Source: an uncultured Dorea sp. (GTDB lineage: Bacteria > Bacillota > Clostridia > Lachnospirales > Lachnospiraceae). From it: a DNA stretch of 64,000 nt. Each line of letters starts with the position of its first letter. Positions within the stretch are counted from its first letter, which is position 1. Positions 18,752 to 27,639 of this stretch are shown here, in pieces. The notes under the pieces are model-generated. The model had not been told where the DNA came from. It worked only from the letters and a program-made list of their open reading frames with translations, and made no database searches. The translations under genes and the position numbers were made by a program. The stretch covers positions 1 to 64,000 of the forward strand of contig CAJURK010000007.1 of the NCBI GenBank assembly GCA_910588745.1, given 5' to 3'.

Positions 18752-18777
18752 AAGAATGCCAGGTATCTGGCATTCTT
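18752..18777. other. Stem-loop after the second binding-protein gene
   Basis: A perfect 11-bp inverted repeat (18752-18762 with 18767-18777) with loop GTAT lies 38 bases after the binding-protein stop. It lacks a T run. Like the hairpin at 14248 it separates a binding protein from its permeases and may protect the upstream mRNA. Confidence 0.6.
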
Positions 18778-18915
18778 GCATATAGTGGTACTTTTGGCTG
18801 CGTGCGGTTTGTAATGAGCCGGGGCGGCCGTACATCCGGCATTCTGTGAGGTTGTTTTTCGATGTGCCGGATATTTATAAAAATGAGCGAAAAGCTCCAG
18901 GGAGTGGGTTGAAGT

Positions 18916-19821
18916 ATGGATATGAGTAAGAAAAGAAAGTTAAAAAAGAATATGGAACCATACTTATTCCTTGCGCCGCTGCTGCTGATATTGCTGGTTT
19001 TTCTCCTGGTTCCCATTGTAAAGGCTGCGGCCATGAGCTTTCAGTATTATTATATTATAAGGCCGTCTGCCGACGGACATTATTTTGTTGGGATGGAGAA
19101 TTATCAGAATCTGCTGGCTGATGAGAATTTCTATAATTCAGTGAAAGTCACGGTAATCTATATCCTGGTAACGGTAATTGGAAGATATGTGCTTGGTTTT
19201 TTATCGGCGTTATTGCTGAATACCCAATTTAAAGGAAGAGGACTGGCGAGGGCGCTTGTGATTATTCCGTGGGCTGTTCCAGAAGTAGTTGCATGCTTGG
19301 TCTGGATGCTGATGTATGACCGGGATTATGGTATTATTAATTTTCTGCTGAATAATGCGGGAATACTGTCGCAGAATATTGCGTTTCTTCAGGATGTAAA
19401 GGTTGCCCTTCCGGCTGCTATGGTCGTAAATATCTGGAAAGGATTTCCGTTTGTGGCAATTATGCTTTTAGCAGGCATGCAGAGTATTTCAGAGGATTTG
19501 TTTGAGGCGGCGGAAATTGACGGCGCGTCCTGGATTCAGAAAGTTCGTTACATCGTAATCCCCGGTATTAAGTCGGTGTCTACGGTTGTGTTCTTGCTGT
19601 TGGTAATCTGGACGATCAAGGATTATGCCATTGCTTATGTTCTGGCGAAGGGAGGGCCTTCGAGGGCTACAGAGATTCTCACGATTTTCATTCAGCAGAC
19701 AGCGTTTAAAACCTTTGACTTTGGAAAGGCAGCGGCAGCCGGCATGTTGATGCTGTTAGTTTCGCTGGTATTTACATTCTTCTATTTTAAAGCAGTGAAC
19801 AGAGGGGAGGAGGATGTATAA
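18916..19821 (+). CDS. Sugar ABC transporter permease (MalF type)
   Basis: A 301-residue permease with six transmembrane helices and the ATPase-docking loop EAAEIDGASWIQKVRYIVIP. Its N-terminus is very basic (KKRKLKKN), as in many inner-membrane permeases. GGGAGTGGG precedes the ATG at 18916; an ATG two codons later is an alternative. It partners the binding protein at 17374, and its stop overlaps the next permease start by one base (TAATG). Confidence 0.92.
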   Translation: MDMSKKRKLKKNMEPYLFLAPLLLILLVFLLVPIVKAAAMSFQYYYIIRPSADGHYFVGMENYQNLLADENFYNSVKVTVIYILVTVIGRYVLGFLSALLLNTQFKGRGLARALVIIPWAVPEVVACLVWMLMYDRDYGIINFLLNNAGILSQNIAFLQDVKVALPAAMVVNIWKGFPFVAIMLLAGMQSISEDLFEAAEIDGASWIQKVRYIVIPGIKSVSTVVFLLLVIWTIKDYAIAYVLAKGGPSRATEILTIFIQQTAFKTFDFGKAAAAGMLMLLVSLVFTFFYFKAVNRGEEDV

Positions 19822-20663
19822 TGAAAACGAGAAAGACAGGAAAAGCAGTTACGGTAATCTTGACGATTATTGTATGTGCGTTTGCGCTGTTTCCTTTTAT
19901 ATGGATGCTGTCTACGTCGTTTAAGACCAACTCGGAGATCTATACCGCGGCGCCGGCCTTTGTTCCGAAAGAGCCGACGGCAGCGGGATACGTCAATATG
20001 TTTACGACGGAGACGTCTACTTTCAACTTTAAACAATGGGCTGCAAACAGTGTGTTTGTAGCGTTCCTTACAACAGTGTTTTCTATGGTTATTGCTGTGC
20101 TTGGCGGATACGGGATTTCCAGATACCGGTTCCGCGGGCGCGGGGCGTTGTCTTATATTGTGCTGACTACCCAGGTGCTTCCGGGATCGCTGCTGATGAT
20201 TCCGCTGTACATTATTATGGGAAACTTTAACCTGCTGGATACGAAGACAGGATTGATGCTTGCCTATGTAACCTTTACGGTTCCGTTCTGTACTTGGATG
20301 ATGAAAGGGTTCTTTGATTCAATCCCCATCTCTTTGGAAGAAGCGGCAAAGGTAGACGGCGCCGGTACGTTCCGCTGTTTTGCTACGGTTGTGCTTCCTC
20401 TGACGGTACCGGGGCTGGTATCTACAGGATTGTTTGCATTTATCAACGGCTGGAACGAGTATCTGTTTGCAAGTTCCTTTATGCAGAGCTACGGCAACTG
20501 GACGCTGCCGGTAGGTATTGCAAGCTTTAAAGGACAGTACGCTACAGATTGGGGAACGCTGATGGCGGGTTCGGTACTGATTACGATTCCGGTCGTAATC
20601 CTATTCCTTGGCTTACAGAAACACCTGGTAGGGGGAATGACAGCCGGAGCTGTGAAGCAGTAA
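19821..20663 (+). CDS. Sugar ABC transporter permease (MalG type)
   Basis: A 280-residue six-helix permease with docking loop EEAAKVDGAGTFRCFATVVL. GGGGAGGAGG precedes the start, which overlaps the stop of the previous permease by one base. It completes the second ATPase-less CUT1 transporter. The C-terminus GGMTAGAVKQ is typical for MalG-like permeases. Confidence 0.93.
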   Translation: MKTRKTGKAVTVILTIIVCAFALFPFIWMLSTSFKTNSEIYTAAPAFVPKEPTAAGYVNMFTTETSTFNFKQWAANSVFVAFLTTVFSMVIAVLGGYGISRYRFRGRGALSYIVLTTQVLPGSLLMIPLYIIMGNFNLLDTKTGLMLAYVTFTVPFCTWMMKGFFDSIPISLEEAAKVDGAGTFRCFATVVLPLTVPGLVSTGLFAFINGWNEYLFASSFMQSYGNWTLPVGIASFKGQYATDWGTLMAGSVLITIPVVILFLGLQKHLVGGMTAGAVKQ

Positions 20664-20775
20664 AAAGAAAAAGACGCTGCTGTGGGCAGTAACAAAAAGC
20701 AACAAGGCGTACCATACTGCGTATATTTGGCAGATGCGTGCGCCGGGACAGATGACGGGAAGAAAGGCGATAGTT

Positions 20776-21807
20776 ATGGAATTGAAACAAATTAGAATGG
20801 GGATTGTAGGAGCCGGTACTTGGGGCGCAACGCATGCGTCAATTTATGCGGAGCATATCTGCGCAGATCCGGTTGCCATCTGCGATATGAATAAGGAAAA
20901 GGCGCAGGAGATTGCGGAGCAATACGGGATCCGCAAAGTATATACCGATTATAAGGAGCTTGCCGCAGATAAAGAGATTGATGCGGTAGCGATTGTTACG
21001 CCGGATTTTGCCCATGCGGATATTGCCTGCGCTATGGCTGATGCAGGCAAGGACATCCTGATTGAGAAGCCTCTTGCGACGACAAGAGAAGACGTAGACC
21101 GGATTTGCGAGGCAGTTAAGAGGAATGGCGTTCGCTGTATGGTGGATCTTCATAATAGATGGAACGCGCCGTTTAATAAGGCAAAACAAGAGATTGCTTC
21201 CGGGAAGCTTGGAAAGCCGTATACAGCTTATATCCGGCACAGCGATGTGAAATGGGTAGCGACCGATATGCTTTCCTGGGCAGCAAAGTCATCCATTCTC
21301 TGGTTCCTTGGAAGCCACAGCTTAGATTCTTTGAGATGGCTGGTAGAATCTGAGGCAAAGAGGGTATATTCTGTTAAAAAGGAAGGACTTCTTAAAGAAA
21401 GAGGCGTAGACGTACCGGATATCTATCTGACCACCATTGAATTTGAGAACGGCGTGGTAGCTCATATGGAAAATGGATGGGTAACCCCAAATGGAAACCG
21501 GAATGTGAATGATTTCTTATGCGACGTTATGTGTACGGAAGGGATGATCAAACTGAATCTTTCAGCACACAATATGATTGAAGAAATTACGGAAGAATCT
21601 TCCAGCGTACCGGATATTCTGGTATCCAATATGGTATTTGACAAGTGCAAGGGACTTTCTTATGAGAGTATCCGCGATTTCGTAGACCGCCTTGTAGACG
21701 GCAGAGAGTTCCGGGTGACGCTTGAAGATTCCAGAAGGACGGCGATTGCGATTCTGGCAATTTTAGAATCGGCGGAAAAAGGGGTTCCAGTGGAAGTAAG
21801 CTATTAA
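20776..21807 (+). CDS. Gfo/Idh/MocA-family oxidoreductase
   Basis: A 343-residue NAD(P)-dependent oxidoreductase. The N-terminal Rossmann fold begins with GIVGAGTWGATHA, and the family lysine is in EKPLA (about residue 96). The C-terminal substrate domain contains HNRWNAPF. Family members oxidise or epimerise sugars and inositols; the substrate is not readable. The start at 20776 follows GAAAGG; the frame is open from 20734 without a ribosome binding site. It lies 112 bases after the second transporter, is followed by a terminator, and probably modifies the sugar that transporter imports. Confidence 0.88.
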   Translation: MELKQIRMGIVGAGTWGATHASIYAEHICADPVAICDMNKEKAQEIAEQYGIRKVYTDYKELAADKEIDAVAIVTPDFAHADIACAMADAGKDILIEKPLATTREDVDRICEAVKRNGVRCMVDLHNRWNAPFNKAKQEIASGKLGKPYTAYIRHSDVKWVATDMLSWAAKSSILWFLGSHSLDSLRWLVESEAKRVYSVKKEGLLKERGVDVPDIYLTTIEFENGVVAHMENGWVTPNGNRNVNDFLCDVMCTEGMIKLNLSAHNMIEEITEESSSVPDILVSNMVFDKCKGLSYESIRDFVDRLVDGREFRVTLEDSRRTAIAILAILESAEKGVPVEVSY

Positions 21808-21865
21808 ATTAATTGGAAGGACGGCGGTATGCGGCAGCGGCCGGCTATCCGCGGCAGACCGCCTA

Positions 21866-21915
21866 AACACTGGGGTTATCGGAAACGATAGCCCCAGTGT
21901 TATTTCTTCTTTCTT
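21866..21915 (+). terminator. Terminator ending the second sugar transporter operon
   Basis: A 15-bp stem (21866-21880 with 21887-21901, one G-U pair) with a six-base loop is followed by a pyrimidine-rich stretch (ATTTCTTCTTTCTT). It lies between two converging units. Confidence 0.85.
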
Positions 21916-21975
21916 AAATTGAACAAAACCGCGGATAAAAAAGTGGATTTTGGCAATGCCGATATGATATATAAT

Positions 21976-22896
21976 CTAGGATTCTTTAAAATCCTGTTCG
22001 GACATGGCTTTTATGGAAGAGGCGTACTCGGAGGGCGTCATACCGGTGATTTTCTTGAACTGTCTGGAGAAATAATGGATAGACGCATAGCCGAGAGCTT
22101 CGGATATTTGTGTGAAATTCATGTGCTGCGTGCGGATCATCTCTTTGGCGAGCCGGATCTTCATATGGGAAAAATATTCGATAATCCCTAGATTGCACTG
22201 TTGTTTGAATATCTTCTGCAAGTGCGAGCGGCTTACCAGGTTGTCCCGGCAGATCTGTTCGATTGTGAGCTTGGAATCGGGGTGCGTTTCCATATATTCG
22301 GTTACACGGGAGTAGATATCCAGATCACTGCGGGCCTTGGTTGCTTTGGTGTTGCTGGAGACTGCGGCAAATGCCGTTTTTCCCTTTGATTCATAGCGGC
22401 GGGCAAGGTGGATTAGGAATTGTTCCAGATACAGGCGAATGAGCTGTTCTGAGCCGAAAGCTTCTTCCTTTTTTTGGGGCATGTTCTGAAGGTAAGGGTC
22501 GTCTAAGCGGCAGTCGAAGCAGTGACGTGCTTCGGCGATAATCTTGGCGAGAAGATTCCGTTCCGCGTCGTCTACTTTTAAAACTTTTTGGCGGAAGAAA
22601 TGCATGGCGCGGCTGTTGCACTCGAAGGAAACAACCACCAGATTCGGCGCTGTATCGCCTGTGGCTCTGACGTTGTGGAACTCGTTTGGTTCGTGGAAGG
22701 CGATTTCGCCTTTTTTTAAATCAATTGTGCGAAGGCCGGCGGTGATGCTCACATCTCCTTTGTCAACGCAGATAAATTCCCAGAAATCATGAGATTCTCC
22801 TTTGAAAGAGAATGTACTCATATACTCGAAGTAGTGAATGCTGTAGACTTTTCCGATAGAAATAGAGTTTTTCAATTGTATTCCGTTATATCCCAT
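21976..22896 (-). CDS. AraC-family transcriptional regulator
   Basis: A 306-residue regulator with an N-terminal cupin domain (about 25-110, with GESHDFWEFICVDKG and the histidine in FHEPNEFHNV) and a C-terminal AraC double helix-turn-helix (about 195-295, ending in the consensus SRQFKKITGMTPSEY). On the minus strand TGGAGG precedes the start. It is transcribed away from the NahK-like/NagA operon, with a shared 194-base control region, and is the best candidate regulator of that operon and perhaps of the transporters converging on it. Confidence 0.92.
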   Translation of the reverse strand: MGYNGIQLKNSISIGKVYSIHYFEYMSTFSFKGESHDFWEFICVDKGDVSITAGLRTIDLKKGEIAFHEPNEFHNVRATGDTAPNLVVVSFECNSRAMHFFRQKVLKVDDAERNLLAKIIAEARHCFDCRLDDPYLQNMPQKKEEAFGSEQLIRLYLEQFLIHLARRYESKGKTAFAAVSSNTKATKARSDLDIYSRVTEYMETHPDSKLTIEQICRDNLVSRSHLQKIFKQQCNLGIIEYFSHMKIRLAKEMIRTQHMNFTQISEALGYASIHYFSRQFKKITGMTPSEYASSIKAMSEQDFKES

Positions 22897-23090
22897 ATAG
22901 TGCCTCCATAGATGACTGAATCCTGAGTTTTAGCTAATTTATATAAACATCATAACTCAAAATACAGAAGAATGCAAAGGAATCAAGCTGATAATATAAA
23001 ATTATAAAAATATAATACAAAGCTTTTTGTGCATGTTTATACTACAATACAGGCAGATAAAAGCAGATGATCTGATATAGGAGGGAAACT

Positions 23091-24209
23091 ATGGCACAGG
23101 CAATAAGAGCGCAGAAAGGCGAAGCAATTGCACATTTTCAGTATGAGGGAAGACTTCTCAGGGATATTCCTTTTGGGAACGGGCATATTAACGATACGTT
23201 CCTTTTGACATTTGAGGTCCGGAAGATGGGACGCATGAAGGTGATCCTTCAGAGGATGAACAAGCATGTATTTGAAGATCCGATACTGTTGATGGAGAAT
23301 ATTATGGGTATTACCACTTATCTCAGAGACAGAATTACAGAGGAAGGGGGAGACCCGGACAGAGAGACTCTGAATGTGATTCCGGCGCTGGACGGCAAGC
23401 CGTATTATAAAGATTCGTTTGGAGATTACTGGCGTTCTTATGTATTTATTACAGACGCAACCAGTTATGAACAAGTGGAGAATCCGGATCAGTTTTATCA
23501 AAGCGGAGTCGCTTTCGGGAACTTTCAGAAACTACTGGCCAATTATCCGGCGGATACCCTTTATGAAGTGATTAAGGGATTTCATGACACGAGGGCGAGA
23601 CTTGAAGTATTTAAAAAGGCGGTAGAGGACGATGTGATGGGCCGCGCGGCGGAAGTGAAGGAAGAAATCCAGTTTGTACTTGACAGGGAAGACGTAGCGG
23701 GGTATCTTGGAGAGTGTCAGGAACGAGGCGAGCTGCCTCTTCGTGTGACCCATAATGATACCAAGCTTAATAACATTATGATAGATAATAAGACCGGGAA
23801 AGGGATCTGTGTAATCGATTTAGATACGGTAATGCCGGGACTTGCGGTGAACGACTTCGGTGATTCTATCCGTTTCGGAGCCAGTACGGCTACGGAAGAC
23901 GAGCGGGATCTGAGCAAGGTGTCCTGCAGTATGGAACTGTTTGAAGCATATACCAAAGGGTTTATTGAAGGGTGCGCGGGAAAGCTGACGGCGCGGGAGA
24001 TTGAACTGCTTCCTATGGGTGCGAAGACGATGACCTACGAATGCGGGATGCGCTTCCTGACAGATTACCTGCAGGGGGATGTGTATTTTAAAATACACAG
24101 AGAAGGGCATAACTTAGACCGATGCCGGACACAGTTTAAGCTTGTAAAAGATATGGAAGACAAATGGGAACAGATGAAGGAGATTGTAGCAAAGTATTAT
24201 GATAATTAA
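23091..24209 (+). CDS. NahK-like N-acetylhexosamine kinase (APH fold)
   Basis: A 372-residue cytoplasmic phosphotransferase of the aminoglycoside-phosphotransferase fold. It has a nucleotide-loop motif FGNGHINDTFLLTF, the catalytic loop THNDTKLNNIM (about residues 221-231) and the metal-binding DLDTVMPG. These features match the bifidobacterial N-acetylhexosamine 1-kinase group rather than antibiotic-resistance kinases. The operon partner NagA supports phosphorylation of an N-acetylated hexosamine, but position 1 or 6 cannot be decided from sequence. It overlaps nagA by 11 bases. GGAGGG precedes the start. Confidence 0.8.
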   Translation: MAQAIRAQKGEAIAHFQYEGRLLRDIPFGNGHINDTFLLTFEVRKMGRMKVILQRMNKHVFEDPILLMENIMGITTYLRDRITEEGGDPDRETLNVIPALDGKPYYKDSFGDYWRSYVFITDATSYEQVENPDQFYQSGVAFGNFQKLLANYPADTLYEVIKGFHDTRARLEVFKKAVEDDVMGRAAEVKEEIQFVLDREDVAGYLGECQERGELPLRVTHNDTKLNNIMIDNKTGKGICVIDLDTVMPGLAVNDFGDSIRFGASTATEDERDLSKVSCSMELFEAYTKGFIEGCAGKLTAREIELLPMGAKTMTYECGMRFLTDYLQGDVYFKIHREGHNLDRCRTQFKLVKDMEDKWEQMKEIVAKYYDN

Positions 24210-25398
24210 GAATGTAAAGGCATATACAGAAGAGAGTAAATTTGCAGAGGGCAGCATTTACATAGAAGGCGGGAGATTTGTCTCGCCTTCTGCACATTTG
24301 CAGAGTGAATCCGCCGGGGAACAAGTGATAGACGGAGAGGGCTGCTATGCGGTTCCCGGTCTGATAGACCTGCATTTTCATGGATGCATGGGAGCGGATT
24401 TTTGCGACGGAACCGAAGAGGCGTTAAAAACCATTGCGAGATACGAGGCTTCGGTAGGTGTTACGTCGATTGCGCCGGCAACGATGACGCTTCCGGTGGA
24501 AGAACTGGAGCGGATTTTGTCTGTAGCGGCAGGGTACGCGGGAAAGCAGGCGGCGCGGGAACCTATGGATACGGCGGAGAAAGCGGGAGATTTCCAGGAG
24601 GGAAAACCCGAAGCCGATTTTGTAGGAGTGAATATGGAAGGGCCGTTTATCAGCCGGACGAAAAAAGGGGCGCAGGACGCGTCGAACATCATTCCCTGCA
24701 GTGCGGCGGTCTGCCAGCGGTTTCTGGACGCGTCGGAGGGTTTGGTGAAATTTATCGGAATTGCTCCGGAAGAAAGCGAGGGGGCGATTGAATTTATTCA
24801 GAGTGTAAAAGATAAGGTGCATGTATCTCTGGCTCATACGAACGCGGATTATGATACGGCTGACGCGGCGTTTCGGGCGGGAGCGGATCATGCGGTTCAC
24901 TTGTATAATGCGATGTCTTCTTTTACCCACAGGACGCCGGGGGTAATAGGGGCGGCGGCGGATCATGAGCATGTGTGGGCGGAACTGATCTGCGATGGAG
25001 TGCATGTGCATCCGGCCGCGGTGAGGGCTACCTTTAAAATGCTGGGGAAAAACCGTATTGTGCTGATTAGCGACAGTATGAGAGCCACGGGGATGCCGGA
25101 CGGAACTTACACGCTGGGCGGCCTGGACGTAGCTGTCCGGGGAAACCGGGCGACGCTTGTTTCGGACGGGGCGCTGGCAGGCTCTGTGACCAATTTGATG
25201 GATTGTGTGCGCACGCTGGTAAGGGATATGAAGATTCCCTTGGAGACTGCGGTTGCATGCGCTACGATTAATCCGGCAAGATGCCTGGGAATTGAAGCGG
25301 ATTACGGCAGTATTGCTGAAGGAAAGACGGCGGACTTAGTGCTGCTGGATGAAGACCTGAATATCAGGATGGTAGTAAAGAGGGGGCGTATTTTATGA
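24199..25398 (+). CDS. nagA: N-acetylglucosamine-6-phosphate deacetylase
   Basis: A 399-residue amidohydrolase that removes acetate from N-acetylglucosamine 6-phosphate, giving the substrate for NagB. Motifs in order are DLHFHGCMGADF, VNMEGPFIS (the metal-binding glutamate), the metal histidines in SLAHTNADYD and HLYNAMSSF, ICDGVHVHP, and the catalytic aspartate in VLISDSMRATGMPDG. The length is normal. It begins inside the kinase gene (11-base overlap) with only a distant GGAG. It is followed by a hydrolase gene overlapping by four bases. Confidence 0.96.
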   Translation: MIIKNVKAYTEESKFAEGSIYIEGGRFVSPSAHLQSESAGEQVIDGEGCYAVPGLIDLHFHGCMGADFCDGTEEALKTIARYEASVGVTSIAPATMTLPVEELERILSVAAGYAGKQAAREPMDTAEKAGDFQEGKPEADFVGVNMEGPFISRTKKGAQDASNIIPCSAAVCQRFLDASEGLVKFIGIAPEESEGAIEFIQSVKDKVHVSLAHTNADYDTADAAFRAGADHAVHLYNAMSSFTHRTPGVIGAAADHEHVWAELICDGVHVHPAAVRATFKMLGKNRIVLISDSMRATGMPDGTYTLGGLDVAVRGNRATLVSDGALAGSVTNLMDCVRTLVRDMKIPLETAVACATINPARCLGIEADYGSIAEGKTADLVLLDEDLNIRMVVKRGRIL

Positions 25399-26351
25399 AG
25401 AAGCAGGCCGGTATACTGGCGGGCCTGATGACTGCGGCAGGGATTGTAACTGCCGCAGTATATCGTTATGCATTTTTCTTTTCTAAGAAGCAGAGGGCAA
25501 ATATCGGTTATCCGAAGGAAGAGCAGTATGAGAGTTACCGCAAGCTATCCGAAGAACTGATTGGGAAGGTCAGGGAACAGCCTTTTGAGGAGGCCGTCAT
25601 CTACTCGGAGGACGGACTTCGGCTGTATGGAAAATATTACCATATGGCGGATAAGGCTCCGGTGGAGATATTGTTTCATGGATATCACGGCATGGCGGAG
25701 CGGGATTTCTGCGGGGGATTTTGGCTGGCCAGGGAAGCGGGACACAATGTGCTGCTGGTTGACGAGCGGGCTCATGGTAATAGCGAGGGGCATGTAATTA
25801 CATTCGGTATTCGGGAACGATATGACTGTCTTGGGTGGATTCGCTATGCGATCGAACGATTTGGAAAAGACGTGCAGATCGTGCTGGTAGGCGTGTCTAT
25901 GGGAGCGGCTGCCGTGCTGATGGCATCGGATCTTGGACTGCCGGAGAATGTGAAAGGGATTATTGCAGACTGCGGTTATTCGTCGCCGAAAGCAATTATA
26001 CGGAAACGGATAAGGGAAATAGGGTTTCCGGCAAGGCTGGTTTACCCGATTGCAAGACTGGGAGCCAGAATGTTCGGGCATTTCGACTTGGAAGAGAGCA
26101 GTCCGGCGGCGGCGCTCCGAAAGTGCAGGGTTCCGGTGCTGCTGATCCACGGGGAGGCGGATCAGTTTGTTCCCTGTGAGATGAGCTGGGAGAATTACCG
26201 AGCCTGCGCGGCGGAGAAGAGAATCTTTACGGTACCGGGGGCGGGACATGCATTGTGTTATATGGTAGATACCGAGGGCTACCGGAAGGCGGTAAAGGAG
26301 TTTCTAGATCAATATGTGGGGGAACCGAGGATTTCTCACGGTTCATTCTGA
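25395..26351 (+). CDS. Membrane-anchored alpha/beta hydrolase
   Basis: A 318-residue alpha/beta-fold hydrolase. One N-terminal transmembrane or signal-anchor segment (about 7-28) precedes the hydrolase domain. It has the HGYHGM oxyanion region, nucleophile serine in GVSMGAA, the acid in HGEADQFVP and the final histidine in GAGHALCY. It may act as an esterase or peptidase at the membrane; the substrate is unknown. It overlaps nagA by four bases (ATGA), so it is co-expressed with amino sugar breakdown, possibly removing ester groups from imported sugars (inference). Confidence 0.85.
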   Translation: MKKQAGILAGLMTAAGIVTAAVYRYAFFFSKKQRANIGYPKEEQYESYRKLSEELIGKVREQPFEEAVIYSEDGLRLYGKYYHMADKAPVEILFHGYHGMAERDFCGGFWLAREAGHNVLLVDERAHGNSEGHVITFGIRERYDCLGWIRYAIERFGKDVQIVLVGVSMGAAAVLMASDLGLPENVKGIIADCGYSSPKAIIRKRIREIGFPARLVYPIARLGARMFGHFDLEESSPAAALRKCRVPVLLIHGEADQFVPCEMSWENYRACAAEKRIFTVPGAGHALCYMVDTEGYRKAVKEFLDQYVGEPRISHGSF

Positions 26352-26380
26352 CGACGCGTACGTTAAAACTGACTTTTCAG

Positions 26381-26442
26381 TTGACAAAGCGGAAATGTAT
26401 TTGTATAATGAAAATAGAATATTATTCTAGAACAATGCTCTA
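26381..26442 (+). promoter_or_regulatory. Promoter with doubled TetR-type operator, upstream of the alcohol dehydrogenase
   Basis: TTGACA (26381-26386) and TATAAT (26404-26409) are 17 bases apart, a consensus sigma-A promoter. Directly after the -10 box come two overlapping palindromes of form TAGAA-N5-TTCTA: a perfect copy at 26415-26429 and one with a single mismatch (CTCTA) at 26428-26442. The same 13-base-shifted double site occurs at 28362-28389. A repressor bound here would block initiation. The TetR-family protein at 27640 is the obvious candidate. Confidence 0.8.
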
Positions 26443-26475
26443 ACCCAATTATAATGATGAAAGGATGGAAGAACT

Positions 26476-27525
26476 GTGAAAGGTTTTGGAGTTGTTGAGT
26501 CTGGAAAACGTGTAGGATGGATTGAAAAGGATGTCCCCAGACCGGGAAGATATGAAGCGCTGGCAAGGCCTGTAGCAATTGCCCCATGCACGTCGGATGT
26601 GCATTTGGCCGGCCGGCCGGTGGTTCCGGAGGGGAGAATATTAGGTCACGAAGCGGTTGCTGAGATTGTGGAAGTCGGAGAAGGAGTGGTGGAGAGAAAG
26701 CCGGGAGATATTGTGGCTGCGGGAGCTACAACGCCGGAATGGAGGACGGCTGCGGTACAGGATAATCTGCACCAGAATACAGGCGGAACAAATGCGGGAA
26801 TGGTATGGGCGTCGCGCAGAGACGGAGTTTTTGCGGAGTATTTTACAATCCGGGACGTGGATCTGAATACCGCGTTGATTCCGGAGGGCGTTTCCGCGGC
26901 GCAGGCGTTGATGGTGGGAGATATGGTTACCACCGGATTTTACGGCGTGGAATTAGGCGAGGTAGCTTTTGGGGATACGGTTGTGGTGTGCGGGATTGGA
27001 CCCGTAGGACTTATGTCGGTTGCGGGAGCCGCGCTTCGCGGAGCCGCAAGAGTAATTGCGGTTGGAAACAGGCCGGCAACCATGGAACTTGCAAGGACAT
27101 ACGGAGCAACCGAATGCATAAACTATAAGACGGAAGATATTGCCCGGCGCGTGGACGAACTGACGGGAGGAGAAGGCGCGGACTGCTGTATTTTGGCGGG
27201 AGGAAATGCACAGACCTTTGTCACCTGCCTGCAGGTCGTGAAGTCGGGAGGAATCCTGTCGAATCTGGTTGCGCAGGGAAATGAAATTCTTATCCCGCCG
27301 GTTCCGGCGGGGAGCTGGTGCGCCCATAAGACAATCCGGGGAGGGCTCTGCCCGGGTGGAAGAAGGAGGCTGGAAAGGCTGCTTGCGATGATACAAGAGA
27401 GGCGGTTTGATCCGGAACTTTTGGTTACGCAGCGATTCCATGGCCTAGAGAATATTGAACAGGCATATCGGCTTATGGAGCATAAGAATAACGATGTAAT
27501 TAAACCAATCGTATATTTGGATTAG
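26476..27525 (+). CDS. Zinc-dependent secondary-alcohol dehydrogenase
   Basis: A 349-residue medium-chain dehydrogenase resembling the clostridial NADP-dependent isopropanol dehydrogenase, both at the N-terminus (WIEKDVPRPG) and in NLHQNTGGTNAG, MVTTGFYGVEL and TIRGGLCPGG. The catalytic zinc ligands are Cys38 (PCTSD), His58 and Glu59 (GHE). The nucleotide fold has GIGPVGL. It should interconvert a secondary alcohol and a ketone. It starts with GTG after AAGGATGG. Its promoter carries the same double operator as the reductase operon at 28416, which ties it to that pathway. Confidence 0.9.
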   Translation: MKGFGVVESGKRVGWIEKDVPRPGRYEALARPVAIAPCTSDVHLAGRPVVPEGRILGHEAVAEIVEVGEGVVERKPGDIVAAGATTPEWRTAAVQDNLHQNTGGTNAGMVWASRRDGVFAEYFTIRDVDLNTALIPEGVSAAQALMVGDMVTTGFYGVELGEVAFGDTVVVCGIGPVGLMSVAGAALRGAARVIAVGNRPATMELARTYGATECINYKTEDIARRVDELTGGEGADCCILAGGNAQTFVTCLQVVKSGGILSNLVAQGNEILIPPVPAGSWCAHKTIRGGLCPGGRRRLERLLAMIQERRFDPELLVTQRFHGLENIEQAYRLMEHKNNDVIKPIVYLD

Positions 27526-27568
27526 GGTATTCTGCCGGAAAATAGTTTCCTGACGTACTCTAAGAATG

Positions 27569-27602
27569 AAAAAAGTTTGCGTGGACGCGCAAACTTTTTT
27601 TA
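27569..27602 (+). terminator. Bidirectional terminator between converging genes
   Basis: A GC-centred hairpin built on AAAGTTTGCG/CGCAAACTTT is flanked by As on the left and Ts on the right, so it works for both the dehydrogenase (plus) and the TetR gene (minus). Confidence 0.9.
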
Positions 27603-27639
27603 TCGTCTGAAATAATGTCTGGCTTTTCGCAAGTTTTGT

